A stretch of 35,119 nt of DNA from an uncultured Pelagibacteraceae bacterium (GTDB lineage Bacteria > Pseudomonadota > Alphaproteobacteria > Pelagibacterales > Pelagibacteraceae), in the NCBI GenBank assembly GCA_902560565.1, contig CACEMG010000011.1, positions 1 to 35,119 of the forward strand, read 5' to 3'. The stretch's first letter is position 1. Each line of letters opens with the position of its first letter. A model generated the notes under the pieces. That model ran no database searches and was not told the origin of the DNA. It was given only the letters and a program-made list of their open reading frames with translations. Of this stretch, positions 16,560 through 25,024 are shown piece by piece. A program made the position numbers and the translations under genes.

Positions 16560-17597
16560 TTATCTTGCTGGTGGTACGTATAAAATTCCACCTTTAGTCC
16601 AAAGTTGATTTGGACCTCTGTCAGGTAGGATACCTGGGTCTGCTATATTTCTTTTATAGCTTTCGCCGTAGTTTCCTACTTGTTTAATAATTCTTAAACT
16701 CCAGTCATTATCTAGACCAAAAGCTGCTCCTAATTCACCTTCAGCTCCTACAAGTCTTTTAATTGCAGGGTTATCTGAAGTTTTCATAGAATCAGCATTT
16801 GAAGAAGTAATTCCATACTCTTCAGCTTCGATCATAGTGTTTAATGACCAACGAACAATATCTTCCCAAACAGCATCACCTTGTCTTACAACTGGTCCTA
16901 AAGGTTCTTTAGAAATAGTTTCTGGTAATACAATGTGTTCATCAGGGTTTTTCATTTTTGTTCTTTGAGCTGCTAATCCTGATTTATCAGTTGTGTAAGT
17001 ATCACATCTACCTGCATCATAAGCAGCAACAACTTCGTCAGCTTTTTCAAAAGCTACTGGCTCGTATGAAATACCCCTTGAATTAAAGAAGTCTCTCATA
17101 TTTAGCTCAGTTGTTGTACCAATGTTTGTACATGCAGAAATACCATTTTTGAATTGGTTTACTGATGTAATGCCAGAGTTTTTTCTTACCATGAAACCTT
17201 GTCCATCGTAAAAGTTAACTCCAACGAATGTAAGACCAATATCAGCATCTCTAGAAAGTGTCCAAGTTGTATTTCTTGATAAAATGTCAATTTCACCAGA
17301 TGTTAAAGCAGTAAATCTTTCTTTAGCACTTAGTGGAGTGAACTTAACTTTGTTCGCATCTCCAAGTACCGCAGCAGCAACAGCTCTACATACATCAACG
17401 TCAACTCCTGTCCAATTTCCAGATGCATCAGCATTTGAAAATCCTGGAAGACCTTGAGAAACACCACATCTAACAAAACCTTTCTTTTGCGTGTTTTTTA
17501 AAGTTTTTGATTTCTTTGCCATTGCTTCAGTTGTAAATGCAAATAGCACCGCAACCATAGCAACAAAAGAAGTCAATTTTTTTATAACATTAAACAT
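16560..17597 (-). CDS. aapJ: General L-amino-acid-binding periplasmic protein AapJ
   Basis: Substrate receptor for a broad range of L-amino acids, 345 residues. Signal peptide: MFNVIKKLTSFVAMVAVLFAFTTEAMA, cleaved before KKS. The mature protein opens with the family block GFVRCGVSQGLPGFSNADASG and contains GVDVDVCRAVAAAVLGD, then LTSGEIDILSRNTTWTLSRD, and near the end PLGPVVRQGD. I chose the ATG at 17597 because AAGAGGAAG lies just upstream and because this gives a proper signal peptide; the longer frame to 17633 would need TTG. A perfect 20-base palindrome sits in its leader. The family product in SAR11 cells (YhdW) is known as very abundant, which fits the terminator after this gene. Confidence 0.95.
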   Translation of the reverse strand: MFNVIKKLTSFVAMVAVLFAFTTEAMAKKSKTLKNTQKKGFVRCGVSQGLPGFSNADASGNWTGVDVDVCRAVAAAVLGDANKVKFTPLSAKERFTALTSGEIDILSRNTTWTLSRDADIGLTFVGVNFYDGQGFMVRKNSGITSVNQFKNGISACTNIGTTTELNMRDFFNSRGISYEPVAFEKADEVVAAYDAGRCDTYTTDKSGLAAQRTKMKNPDEHIVLPETISKEPLGPVVRQGDAVWEDIVRWSLNTMIEAEEYGITSSNADSMKTSDNPAIKRLVGAEGELGAAFGLDNDWSLRIIKQVGNYGESYKRNIADPGILPDRGPNQLWTKGGILYVPPAR

Positions 17598-17618
17598 ATT
17601 CTTCCTCTTGTTTATTAG

Positions 17619-17638
17619 TTTATTTGTTAACAAATAAA
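17619..17638. promoter_or_regulatory. Perfect 20-base palindrome in the aapJ leader
   Basis: The sequence TTTATTTGTTAACAAATAAA is its own reverse complement. It lies 21 bases before the aapJ start codon. It could be an operator for a dimeric regulator or form an RNA hairpin just before the ribosome site. No regulator is assigned. Confidence 0.5.
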
Positions 17639-17761
17639 TCCAAAATTACTTTTGAATTTTTAATAGTTAATCATGATATAAATTGCTCATCAATAATAAA
17701 ATTTGGCATTTTGTCTAAAAAAAAACGATAAAAACCCATACTGGTTCTAGAGTTTTGAAAA

Positions 17762-18895
17762 TTATTGGAAAGAAAGCAATTTTTTGAGCACTAAATAATG
17801 TCTAAATCTAGTATAAATAAGTGAATTCTTTTTAGCTAATATTTTTTTTTGATTATTGTTTGCGTTTAAACTCGAAAAAGTATTTTTTAAAGCATTAATT
17901 TTATTATTTTCAAATAAGAAACCAGCTTTTCCTGAGCTTAAAAACTCTTTTGGGCCATTTGGACAATTTGAGGACACAACTAAAAGATTTGATAATGCCG
18001 CTTCTACAATAACAAAGCCAACTTCCTCCCAAAGTGAAGAAAGTACAAAAATATCTGCTTTTAACATATAAGATAACGGATTATCTTTAAAACCAAGTAA
18101 AAAGACTTTATCATTTAAATTTAATTTATTAATTAAATTTTTTAATTCTTTTTTTTCCTCTCCATCTCCTAAAATAATGAGAATATAATTTTTATTTTCT
18201 TTTAAAAAATTATTCAATTCATTAATTAAATATTTGAAATTTTTTTGTTTTGTAAGTCTCCCTACAGACAAAATAATTTTTTTGTCATATGATAATTCCT
18301 TAGAAATTAACTTTTGTGATAAAAAATCTTTAATATTTATTATTGCATCAGGCAAAAATTTAAGTTTTTCATTATCTAATATATTCAAAGATGATATTTC
18401 TTTTTGTAAATCTTTAGTAGGACACGTAATTAGATATACCTTTTTACCAGTAATTTTCCAAAATAATTTTCTAACAAAATTTAGTTTTGGATAACCAGAA
18501 ATTCTAAGAATCATCTTGCATTTTAAATTGAAAATATGATTTAAGAACAATGGTAGAGATGTAATTAAATGAGCAATGAAAAAACAATCCTTTTCTTTTT
18601 TTAGTAGTTTTAGTAAAGGAATTAAAGATATAGTGAATATTAAAACATAAAAAATTCTACTTTTAATATAACCTGATTTAGGAAAATAGTTTACTAGATT
18701 TGGGTAAAAGTTAATTACCTCAATTCCATTATTGTGAAATAGTTTAAAATAATTATTCCATTCACCATAAACATTTATAACTTTAACTTTGTTTTTTCCC
18801 TTGGAAAATTTTTTAGCAGCAATAGCTGAATTTAAACATGATTTAATAGTACCCACGTTACCTATGAAGGGTGACCAATATATTAGATTATTCAT
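17762..18895 (-). CDS. Family 4 glycosyltransferase
   Basis: GT-B-fold glycosyltransferase of 377 residues, probably acting on a lipid- or polysaccharide-linked acceptor at the inner face of the membrane. The C-terminal nucleotide-sugar domain is clear: KKIILSVGRLTKQKNFKYLI, LIILGDGEEKKELKNLI, KVFLLGFKDNP, and the GT4 motif SSLWEEVGFVIVEAAL (E-x7-E) near 290-305. The N-terminal half (about 1-190) is the poorly conserved acceptor domain, including a hydrophobic stretch at about 86-99 that may touch the membrane. Donor and acceptor cannot be read from the sequence. It stands alone between aapJ and tRNA-Arg, with very AT-rich coding sequence and no good ribosome site. Confidence 0.85.
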   Translation of the reverse strand: MNNLIYWSPFIGNVGTIKSCLNSAIAAKKFSKGKNKVKVINVYGEWNNYFKLFHNNGIEVINFYPNLVNYFPKSGYIKSRIFYVLIFTISLIPLLKLLKKEKDCFFIAHLITSLPLFLNHIFNLKCKMILRISGYPKLNFVRKLFWKITGKKVYLITCPTKDLQKEISSLNILDNEKLKFLPDAIINIKDFLSQKLISKELSYDKKIILSVGRLTKQKNFKYLINELNNFLKENKNYILIILGDGEEKKELKNLINKLNLNDKVFLLGFKDNPLSYMLKADIFVLSSLWEEVGFVIVEAALSNLLVVSSNCPNGPKEFLSSGKAGFLFENNKINALKNTFSSLNANNNQKKILAKKNSLIYTRFRHYLVLKKLLSFQ

Positions 18896-18976
18896 ATTTA
18901 TGATTAAATGAAAATTTATATAGTTGATAAAAAAATATCAACATGAAACTTTTATAGTTGAAATAATATTATTTTT

Positions 18977-19053
18977 TGGCGCGCCCTGAAGGATTCGAAC
19001 CTCCGACCCACGGTTTAGAAAACCGTTGCTCTATCCAGCTGAGCTAAGGGCGC
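18977..19053 (-). tRNA. tRNA-Arg (TCT)
   Basis: A 77-base cloverleaf on the minus strand. Acceptor GCGCCCT pairs with AGGGCGC, the discriminator is G, and CCA is encoded. The anticodon stem ACGGT/ACCGT has loop TTTCTAA, giving anticodon TCT, which reads AGA, the main arginine codon in so AT-rich a genome. The T arm is GGAGG-TTCGAAT-CCTTC (one G-U pair). Confidence 0.96.
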
Positions 19054-19078
19054 AATTTCTACTAGTTATATAATTAAA

Positions 19079-20485
19079 TTAATTTTTTAAAAAGAATTTT
19101 TTAAAAATTATTAGAATTGACAATAATTCAACTCTACCGATAATCATAAATAATATTAAAAAATATTTTACAAAATTGCCCATTTGTTCAAAATCAAGAA
19201 TATTTAATTCAGTCATATGAGAATTCACAGTATTCATCAAAGTTAATACAGAAAGTTTAAACGATTGCTCAAAAGATAAACCTGATATCGAGATAACCGT
19301 AGACAAAAAAATTAATGAAATAATAAATATTAATATAGAGAGAAAATATTTATAAAAATCTGATTTTTCCATTATTTTTCCAGAAAATAATAATTTATTA
19401 ATAAAAATGTTTTTAGGTTTAGCATTTGATATTATTTCATTTAAAGAAAAATTGAATAAAGCGACCAGTTTTAGAAAACGAAGTCCAGAACTTGTGGAAA
19501 AAAAAGATCCACCAATTATTATTAATATTAAAAAGATAAATGATAGATATTGTGGAGTATCTTTCAAAGAAACACCAATATTCGATACGCTACTTGATAT
19601 TGATAAAAAAATTATTGAAAAATTTATATCCTTATCAACTAATAAAAAGAAAACAAAAACTAAAGTTATTAGGTATGCTATAAGATAAATATCTTCTTGT
19701 ATAAACTTTACACCCCTTTTTTTGAAGACTAATAAATTATACAAAAAAAATAGACTAAAAAAAGAGACTAACATTAATAATGAAAAAATAATTAACTTTG
19801 TCTGACTATTTAAAATTGACTCCAAATTGTTGATGGGTAAAAAACCGCCTGACGATATTAAAGTCATTGATAAATTTAATGAAACAAAGGATCTAAAGTC
19901 AAAAAGATTTAAAATTATAAAAATTATTGCAGTTAAAAACGAGTAAAAAATAAATATTTTTAATGACTGCTTAAAAATTTCCGCAGAATTAAATGCCAAA
20001 AAATTGGTTAATGTTTTTTTTAAGTTATCATCAAAAATATCAATTAATAATATTATAGAAAAAAGAAAGTATAAACCACCTAACCACTGCGATGATGAAC
20101 GCCAAAGTATTAAACTTTCATCTAAATGTTTTATATTATCGAATACGGTAAAACCTGTAGAGGTAAAGCCCGATACCGATTCAAAATAAGCATTTAAAAA
20201 AGTAATATTATAAATACTGAAATAATATGGTAGTGCTATAAATAAAGGTAATATTAAATACCCTAGAATTACTGAGATAATCTTTGTGTAAATACTTATT
20301 TTTGTTACATTTTTTTTTTGAAAAAGAAAGCTAGCAAGAGGAAGGGTGGACAAAAGCAATGTATAGAAATAGCTATCTACATTCAAATATAAATCGAAAT
20401 AATACGAATACAAAATATTTAAAAAACATAAAATACAAATTAAAATATTAAAAAATCTTAAATAATAAATGCTGAAATTGAACAT
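19079..20485 (-). CDS. trkH: TrkH-type potassium uptake membrane protein
   Basis: Ion-conducting subunit of the Trk potassium system, 468 residues with about ten membrane helices. Of the four expected pore loops, three are recognisable: SGFTSTGFTVF (Gly111), LISSGGFLPI (Gly213/214) and SSVSNIGVSL (Gly304). The STSSGLRFLKL segment near 330-340 matches the STAGGIK region. The fourth pore loop should resemble NTGPAL, but here it reads LMNTVNSHMTEL at about 416-427 with no glycine. The start overlaps the trkA stop (TAATG), so TrkA and TrkH are produced together. Potassium uptake is likely, but selectivity may be altered. Confidence 0.88.
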   Translation of the reverse strand: MFNFSIYYLRFFNILICILCFLNILYSYYFDLYLNVDSYFYTLLLSTLPLASFLFQKKNVTKISIYTKIISVILGYLILPLFIALPYYFSIYNITFLNAYFESVSGFTSTGFTVFDNIKHLDESLILWRSSSQWLGGLYFLFSIILLIDIFDDNLKKTLTNFLAFNSAEIFKQSLKIFIFYSFLTAIIFIILNLFDFRSFVSLNLSMTLISSGGFLPINNLESILNSQTKLIIFSLLMLVSFFSLFFLYNLLVFKKRGVKFIQEDIYLIAYLITLVFVFFLLVDKDINFSIIFLSISSSVSNIGVSLKDTPQYLSFIFLILIIIGGSFFSTSSGLRFLKLVALFNFSLNEIISNAKPKNIFINKLLFSGKIMEKSDFYKYFLSILIFIISLIFLSTVISISGLSFEQSFKLSVLTLMNTVNSHMTELNILDFEQMGNFVKYFLILFMIIGRVELLSILIIFKKFFLKN

Positions 20486-21858
20486 TAGATTGAGCTTATG
20501 CGAAACATATTCTCGACCACCTCTATTTGATCATTCTTAGCAAGAAATACTACTTTGTCATCTTTTTGAAAAATAAAATTTGAGCTTGGAATAATAATAT
20601 CGTCCCCTCTTAATATAGCTCCTATCCTTATTTCATCTGGTAAGTTCGCATTTTTTAATTCTTTATTAGTCAATTCAGAAGTTTCAATTATTTCAGCTTC
20701 AATTACTTCATACTCACCATTTAATATACTATAAGCGGTTTCTATAGTGCCTTTATGAACATGTTTTAATATACTTGAAACTGTACTCATTCTTGGGTCT
20801 ATTAGATCATCAATTTTCAAAGAAGATTGTAGTAATGAATAATTAGATTTATTTGTAAGAGCAATTGTTTTCTTATTTTTAGAAAATTTTTCAACCAGAA
20901 CACTTATCATCAGATTATCTTCATCATCATTTGTAAGCGCTAAAACTGTTTCTATTTCTTCTAAATTGGCCTCTGACAAAACATCTTCATCTAATGCGTC
21001 ACCATTTATTATAATAGAATTGTTTAATTCGTTTGCAATGAATTCAGCTCTTTCCTTATTTTTTTCTATTATTTTAATTCTAACTGACTCAAAAGTTTCC
21101 TCAATATTTTTTGCAAGGTTATAACCTATGTTACCTCCACCTATAATTAATATCTTATTTGATATTTTTTCATTATGTCCAAATGCTATAAGAGTTTTTG
21201 CCATTTGAGAGGAATTAATTATTACATAGGCTTTGTCATCTTTTTGCATTACATCATTTTTCTTTAAAATTATAAATTTTTCATTACGAATAACGCCCAA
21301 AATATTAGCTTCCAAATTTGGAAATTTTTTTGTTAATTCATTCAACTTTATATTTTTAATAGGGCAATCCTGCTCAATTAAAATTTCCAACAATCGAATT
21401 TTATTTTCAGCAAATGGTATGTTATCTAGAGCACCAGGAGCCTCAAGTTTTCTTTGTAATGACTTAGCTATTTCAAGCTCAGGAGAAATAATAACATCTA
21501 TAGGAAGATTTTCTTTATTATATAATTTACTAAATTTTGGCTCTAAATAATTTTGAGATCTTATTCTTGCAATTTTTTTTGATATTTTAAATGTTGCATA
21601 TGCAATTTGGCATATGAGCATATTTATTTCGTCATTCCTTGTTACAGCAATAATCATGTCCGCATCAGCTCCATTTGCTTTTTCTAATATACTTGGATAA
21701 GTTGCTTTTCCGACTATTGCATTAACATCTAAAGAGTCTTTGATTTTTTGTATATCCTCACTTGATTGATCTACAACAGTTATTGAGTGATTTTGCTCGC
21801 TTAATAATTTAGCTATAGTAAAACCAACTCTTCCAGCACCACAAATAATTATGTTCAT
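20485..21858 (-). CDS. trkA: TrkA potassium-uptake regulator
   Basis: Cytoplasmic gating subunit that binds NAD(H) or nucleotides and docks on TrkH, 457 residues. It is a tandem RCK protein: TrkA_N with GAGRVGFTIAKLLSE at 7-21 and the acidic VVDQS end of the dinucleotide fold, TrkA_C, a second TrkA_N at about 231-340 (IIGGGNIGYNLAKNIEE), and a second TrkA_C ending at 457. This matches full-length TrkA. It overlaps ntrX by one base upstream and trkH by one base downstream. An ntrX-trkA junction is common in alphaproteobacteria. Confidence 0.95.
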   Translation of the reverse strand: MNIIICGAGRVGFTIAKLLSEQNHSITVVDQSSEDIQKIKDSLDVNAIVGKATYPSILEKANGADADMIIAVTRNDEINMLICQIAYATFKISKKIARIRSQNYLEPKFSKLYNKENLPIDVIISPELEIAKSLQRKLEAPGALDNIPFAENKIRLLEILIEQDCPIKNIKLNELTKKFPNLEANILGVIRNEKFIILKKNDVMQKDDKAYVIINSSQMAKTLIAFGHNEKISNKILIIGGGNIGYNLAKNIEETFESVRIKIIEKNKERAEFIANELNNSIIINGDALDEDVLSEANLEEIETVLALTNDDEDNLMISVLVEKFSKNKKTIALTNKSNYSLLQSSLKIDDLIDPRMSTVSSILKHVHKGTIETAYSILNGEYEVIEAEIIETSELTNKELKNANLPDEIRIGAILRGDDIIIPSSNFIFQKDDKVVFLAKNDQIEVVENMFRISSI

Positions 21859-23213
21859 TAGTTAAGATCTTTTATATTAAGGGCTTTTAATTTTCTGTGT
21901 AAAGCAGATCTTTCCATGCCAATGAATTTTGACATTTTTGAAATATTTCCACCAAATTTTTTTAATTGGGATGATAAATATTCTTTTTCAAAGTTTTCTC
22001 TAGCTTCTTTTAAAGGTTTAGATAAAGATTTTTCATATGATATTTCAGAACCCTCTGAAATTTTCAAAGATTCTTTAATAATATTTGAAATTTTCTCAGA
22101 ACTTTCGGGAGAAAGAATTGCAATTCTTTCAATTAAATTTCTAAGCTCCCTGACATTTCCCGGCCATGAATAATCAATTAAATTATGGTTATTTGGATCA
22201 ATTTCAAATTTTTTTAAATTGTAATTATCTGCAATTTTTTCTGAAAAATATTTAATTAACAACGGAATATCTTGCGCCCTTTTGTTTAAAGGTTCAATAT
22301 TTATTTGAAATACGTTTAATCTATGAAACAAATCTTCTCTAAAGTTACCTTCTAATATCTCACTATTAATATCTCTAGCTGTAGAGCATATAATTCTAAC
22401 ATCTACTTTTATATCATGATTACCATTAATTCTTTTGAATTTTTGATCTGTTAATACTCTTAGAATTTTTGATTGGGTTTCAAGTGGAATTTCCGTAACT
22501 TCATCTATTAAAAGAATCCCGCCTGATGATTTTTCTAAAGCACCGTATGAGATAGATCCATCTTCTTTCTCTTTGCCAAATAATTCTTGCTCGTATTTTT
22601 TTGCATCTAGCAAAGCACCATTAAGAATAATAAAAGGTTTATTTTTTCTATTGGAAATTTTATGAATTTTTCTTGCTATTAATTCTTTCCCAGATCCTGT
22701 TGGTCCACATATAAAAACTCTTGAATCGGTATTTGATACTTTTTGAATTTGCTCATTAATTTTAGCAATATTTGAACTTGAACCAATTAGATCAAACGAA
22801 TGAAATAATTTTGTTTCCAGGTATTTATTCTGTTTTAAAAGATCATAGTTTTCCGAGGCTCTCTTTACAAAATTCATTAATCTTTCTTTATCAAAAGGCT
22901 TTTGTATAAATTCAAAAGCACCTGACTTCAATGATTTTACTGCCATTTCTATATTTGCATGTCCAGAAATTATTATTACCGGTATATCTTTATTTTTCTG
23001 TTTTATATGACTTAAAAGCTCAATTCCATCATTGTCTCCTTTATCGAGTTTTACATCAATAATCGCAACTTCTGGAAGTTTCTTATCAATTTCTTTTAAT
23101 GCCTGATTATAATTTGCTGCAACACGTGTTTTATAACCTGCATCAGAAATAAGATCATTTAAAATATTTCTGATATCTGCATTGTCATCAATAATTAAAA
23201 TTTCAGTCGACAT
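21858..23213 (-). CDS. ntrX: NtrX response regulator without GAFTGA motif
   Basis: Response regulator paired with NtrY, 451 residues in three domains. The receiver (1-120) has acidic pocket DD9-10, phospho-acceptor Asp53 and Lys105. The AAA+ domain (about 140-370) has Walker A GPTGSGKE (170-177) and Walker B GGILLIDEV (231-239). The Fis-type HTH is at the C-terminus (GGNISKMSKFIGMERSALHRKLKALNI). The loop that should carry GAFTGA, the sigma54 contact, reads GKEKEDGSISYGALEK at 213-228, and the NCAAL segment before it is also changed. It therefore probably regulates without sigma54, in line with the reported absence of rpoN in SAR11. It overlaps ntrY by 11 bases. Confidence 0.93.
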   Translation of the reverse strand: MSTEILIIDDNADIRNILNDLISDAGYKTRVAANYNQALKEIDKKLPEVAIIDVKLDKGDNDGIELLSHIKQKNKDIPVIIISGHANIEMAVKSLKSGAFEFIQKPFDKERLMNFVKRASENYDLLKQNKYLETKLFHSFDLIGSSSNIAKINEQIQKVSNTDSRVFICGPTGSGKELIARKIHKISNRKNKPFIILNGALLDAKKYEQELFGKEKEDGSISYGALEKSSGGILLIDEVTEIPLETQSKILRVLTDQKFKRINGNHDIKVDVRIICSTARDINSEILEGNFREDLFHRLNVFQINIEPLNKRAQDIPLLIKYFSEKIADNYNLKKFEIDPNNHNLIDYSWPGNVRELRNLIERIAILSPESSEKISNIIKESLKISEGSEISYEKSLSKPLKEARENFEKEYLSSQLKKFGGNISKMSKFIGMERSALHRKLKALNIKDLN

Positions 23214-24990
23214 TTTTAATTGGTAAATTTATTTTGAGTTCAGCTCCAAGTTTATTTTCAACAAGTTTTAATGTTCCATTATGATCACTAATTATTTTAT
23301 TTACTATCGGTAGACCTAATCCAGTTCCATTTCTTTTAGTTGTAAAATATGGTTTAAGCAATTCATTTAAATTTTTATTTGTGAATCCAGTGCCATTATC
23401 CTTAATTATAATTTCTATATAATCATCTTTTTTTAAGATTTCTATATTAATTTTCTTTGAAAAATTAGGGTTTTTTAAAAATTTTTCTTTCAAACTATCT
23501 ATGGAATTTTTAAAAATATTTATAAAAATTCTATTAAATTGCTCAGAATCACAACTAATATTTAAAGGGTCCTTATATGAATTAATATGTATCTCAACAG
23601 ATGGATCTAATTCATTCATTAATAAAATATTTTCTCTGATTATTTTAATAATATCATGTTTTTTAAAATTTGGCTTTGGCATTCTCGCAAAGTCAGAAAA
23701 TTCATTAATTAAATTTTCTATTTGTTTTATTTGCTTATTTATGACTTTTAAATTCTCATTAAAATTTAATTTATCTTTATCTTTCATTAGGTTCGAAAAT
23801 TTCGAATTAAATCTGTCGATAATTAATTGAATTGGAGTAAGGGGGTTTTTTATCTCATGTGCTAATTTTCTAGCAACATTTTCCCATGCTTCATGACGTT
23901 CTGTAAGAAGTAATTTATCTTGTTGCTGCTTTAAACGATCAATCATTGAATTAAAATTTTTATTTAATGTTTCAATTTCTTTATCAGTTTTTATTTCTGG
24001 AACCTTTGTATCCAAATTTCCCTTTCCAATACTCATAGATGCGTTTACTAAATTATTTATAGATCTGAAAAAACGCGAGGAAAATCTAATTGCTATAGAT
24101 ACACTTAAAAATAGCATTAATGATACAACTATTAAGTAAATTAATATGAAAGAAATTTGTATACCAGATCTTTTATTTTCGACTGTATAATAAAAATTAA
24201 TAGCTTCTTGCGACTCTGTTAAATATCTTGATATATCTTCCTCTAAATATTTAACTACATAAATATATGTATTTTTATAATTAGGTAATTTTAGTATAGC
24301 AGCAGATCTATTTTCAAATGCATTAATTATTTTTAACGGTCTATCATCTTGCATCACTAAATCGAAAGCCTTTTTTTCTGGAGCTACAAATTTATTTATA
24401 TCTTTTAAAGTAGACATAATGATTTTTTTTTTGTCATTAATTACATGAATTTCATCTACATTACGTAATAATTTTTGGTTTATTAAAAATTTTTTAAAAT
24501 CTATTGGATCGCTTTGATAAAAATTTCCACTTTTATTAATATCAAAAGCAATCATTACAATATCACTCTCTATTTTATTTCTTACGTCTTGTACATAATT
24601 TTTAGCAAGCTCATAAGAGTTGTTTACAGCAGTTGTAATTTTTTTATCGAAATATTTTTCAAGGGCAAATGAAAATAAAAAAAGAGAGAAAATTGAGATA
24701 AGTATTGATGGTATTAAGGTAAATAAAGCAAAAAAAGTAATATATTTTTTATTTGACTTCGACCCTTTGACGTCAATTTCATTTTTAATTGATTTTTTTA
24801 TTTCAAGAAAAACAAAAATAAAAAAAAATAATAATAAAATTATATTGGTTATTAATAAATACTGTAAATTAGCTTCATTTAATTGAATAAAACTTTTATC
24901 AATAAATGTTAAAAATGTAATAAAACCAACAAATAACGTTATAAAGAAGATTAAAATAATAAATAAATTTTTTTTGATAAATTCAACCAT
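23203..24990 (-). CDS. ntrY: NtrY sensor histidine kinase
   Basis: Membrane sensor kinase for NtrX, 595 residues. It has three N-terminal helices (about 9-30, 44-63, 84-110), a periplasmic sensor of about 165 residues, a fourth helix (279-301), then HAMP (about 300-355, ending NFNSMIDRL). HisKA follows with His378 in EAWENVARKLAHEIKNPLTPIQL, the NtrY signature, and a HATPase domain (FNRIFINIFKNSIDSL, KDNGTGFT, GTGLGLPIV). NtrY proteins usually have a PAS domain between HAMP and HisKA and about 730-770 residues; here the two are nearly adjacent, so that PAS appears to be lost. It is divergent from ispDF with only 34 bases between the starts. Confidence 0.93.
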   Translation of the reverse strand: MVEFIKKNLFIILIFFITLFVGFITFLTFIDKSFIQLNEANLQYLLITNIILLLFFFIFVFLEIKKSIKNEIDVKGSKSNKKYITFFALFTLIPSILISIFSLFLFSFALEKYFDKKITTAVNNSYELAKNYVQDVRNKIESDIVMIAFDINKSGNFYQSDPIDFKKFLINQKLLRNVDEIHVINDKKKIIMSTLKDINKFVAPEKKAFDLVMQDDRPLKIINAFENRSAAILKLPNYKNTYIYVVKYLEEDISRYLTESQEAINFYYTVENKRSGIQISFILIYLIVVSLMLFLSVSIAIRFSSRFFRSINNLVNASMSIGKGNLDTKVPEIKTDKEIETLNKNFNSMIDRLKQQQDKLLLTERHEAWENVARKLAHEIKNPLTPIQLIIDRFNSKFSNLMKDKDKLNFNENLKVINKQIKQIENLINEFSDFARMPKPNFKKHDIIKIIRENILLMNELDPSVEIHINSYKDPLNISCDSEQFNRIFINIFKNSIDSLKEKFLKNPNFSKKINIEILKKDDYIEIIIKDNGTGFTNKNLNELLKPYFTTKRNGTGLGLPIVNKIISDHNGTLKLVENKLGAELKINLPIKNVD

Positions 24991-25024
24991 TGTGTAATAA
25001 TTTCATTATCTTATATATATCGAC

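Noticed and set aside
17598-17633. Longer AapJ starting with TTG at 17633
   Set aside because: The start would lie inside the palindrome, has no ribosome site and would place 12 extra residues before a proper signal peptide.
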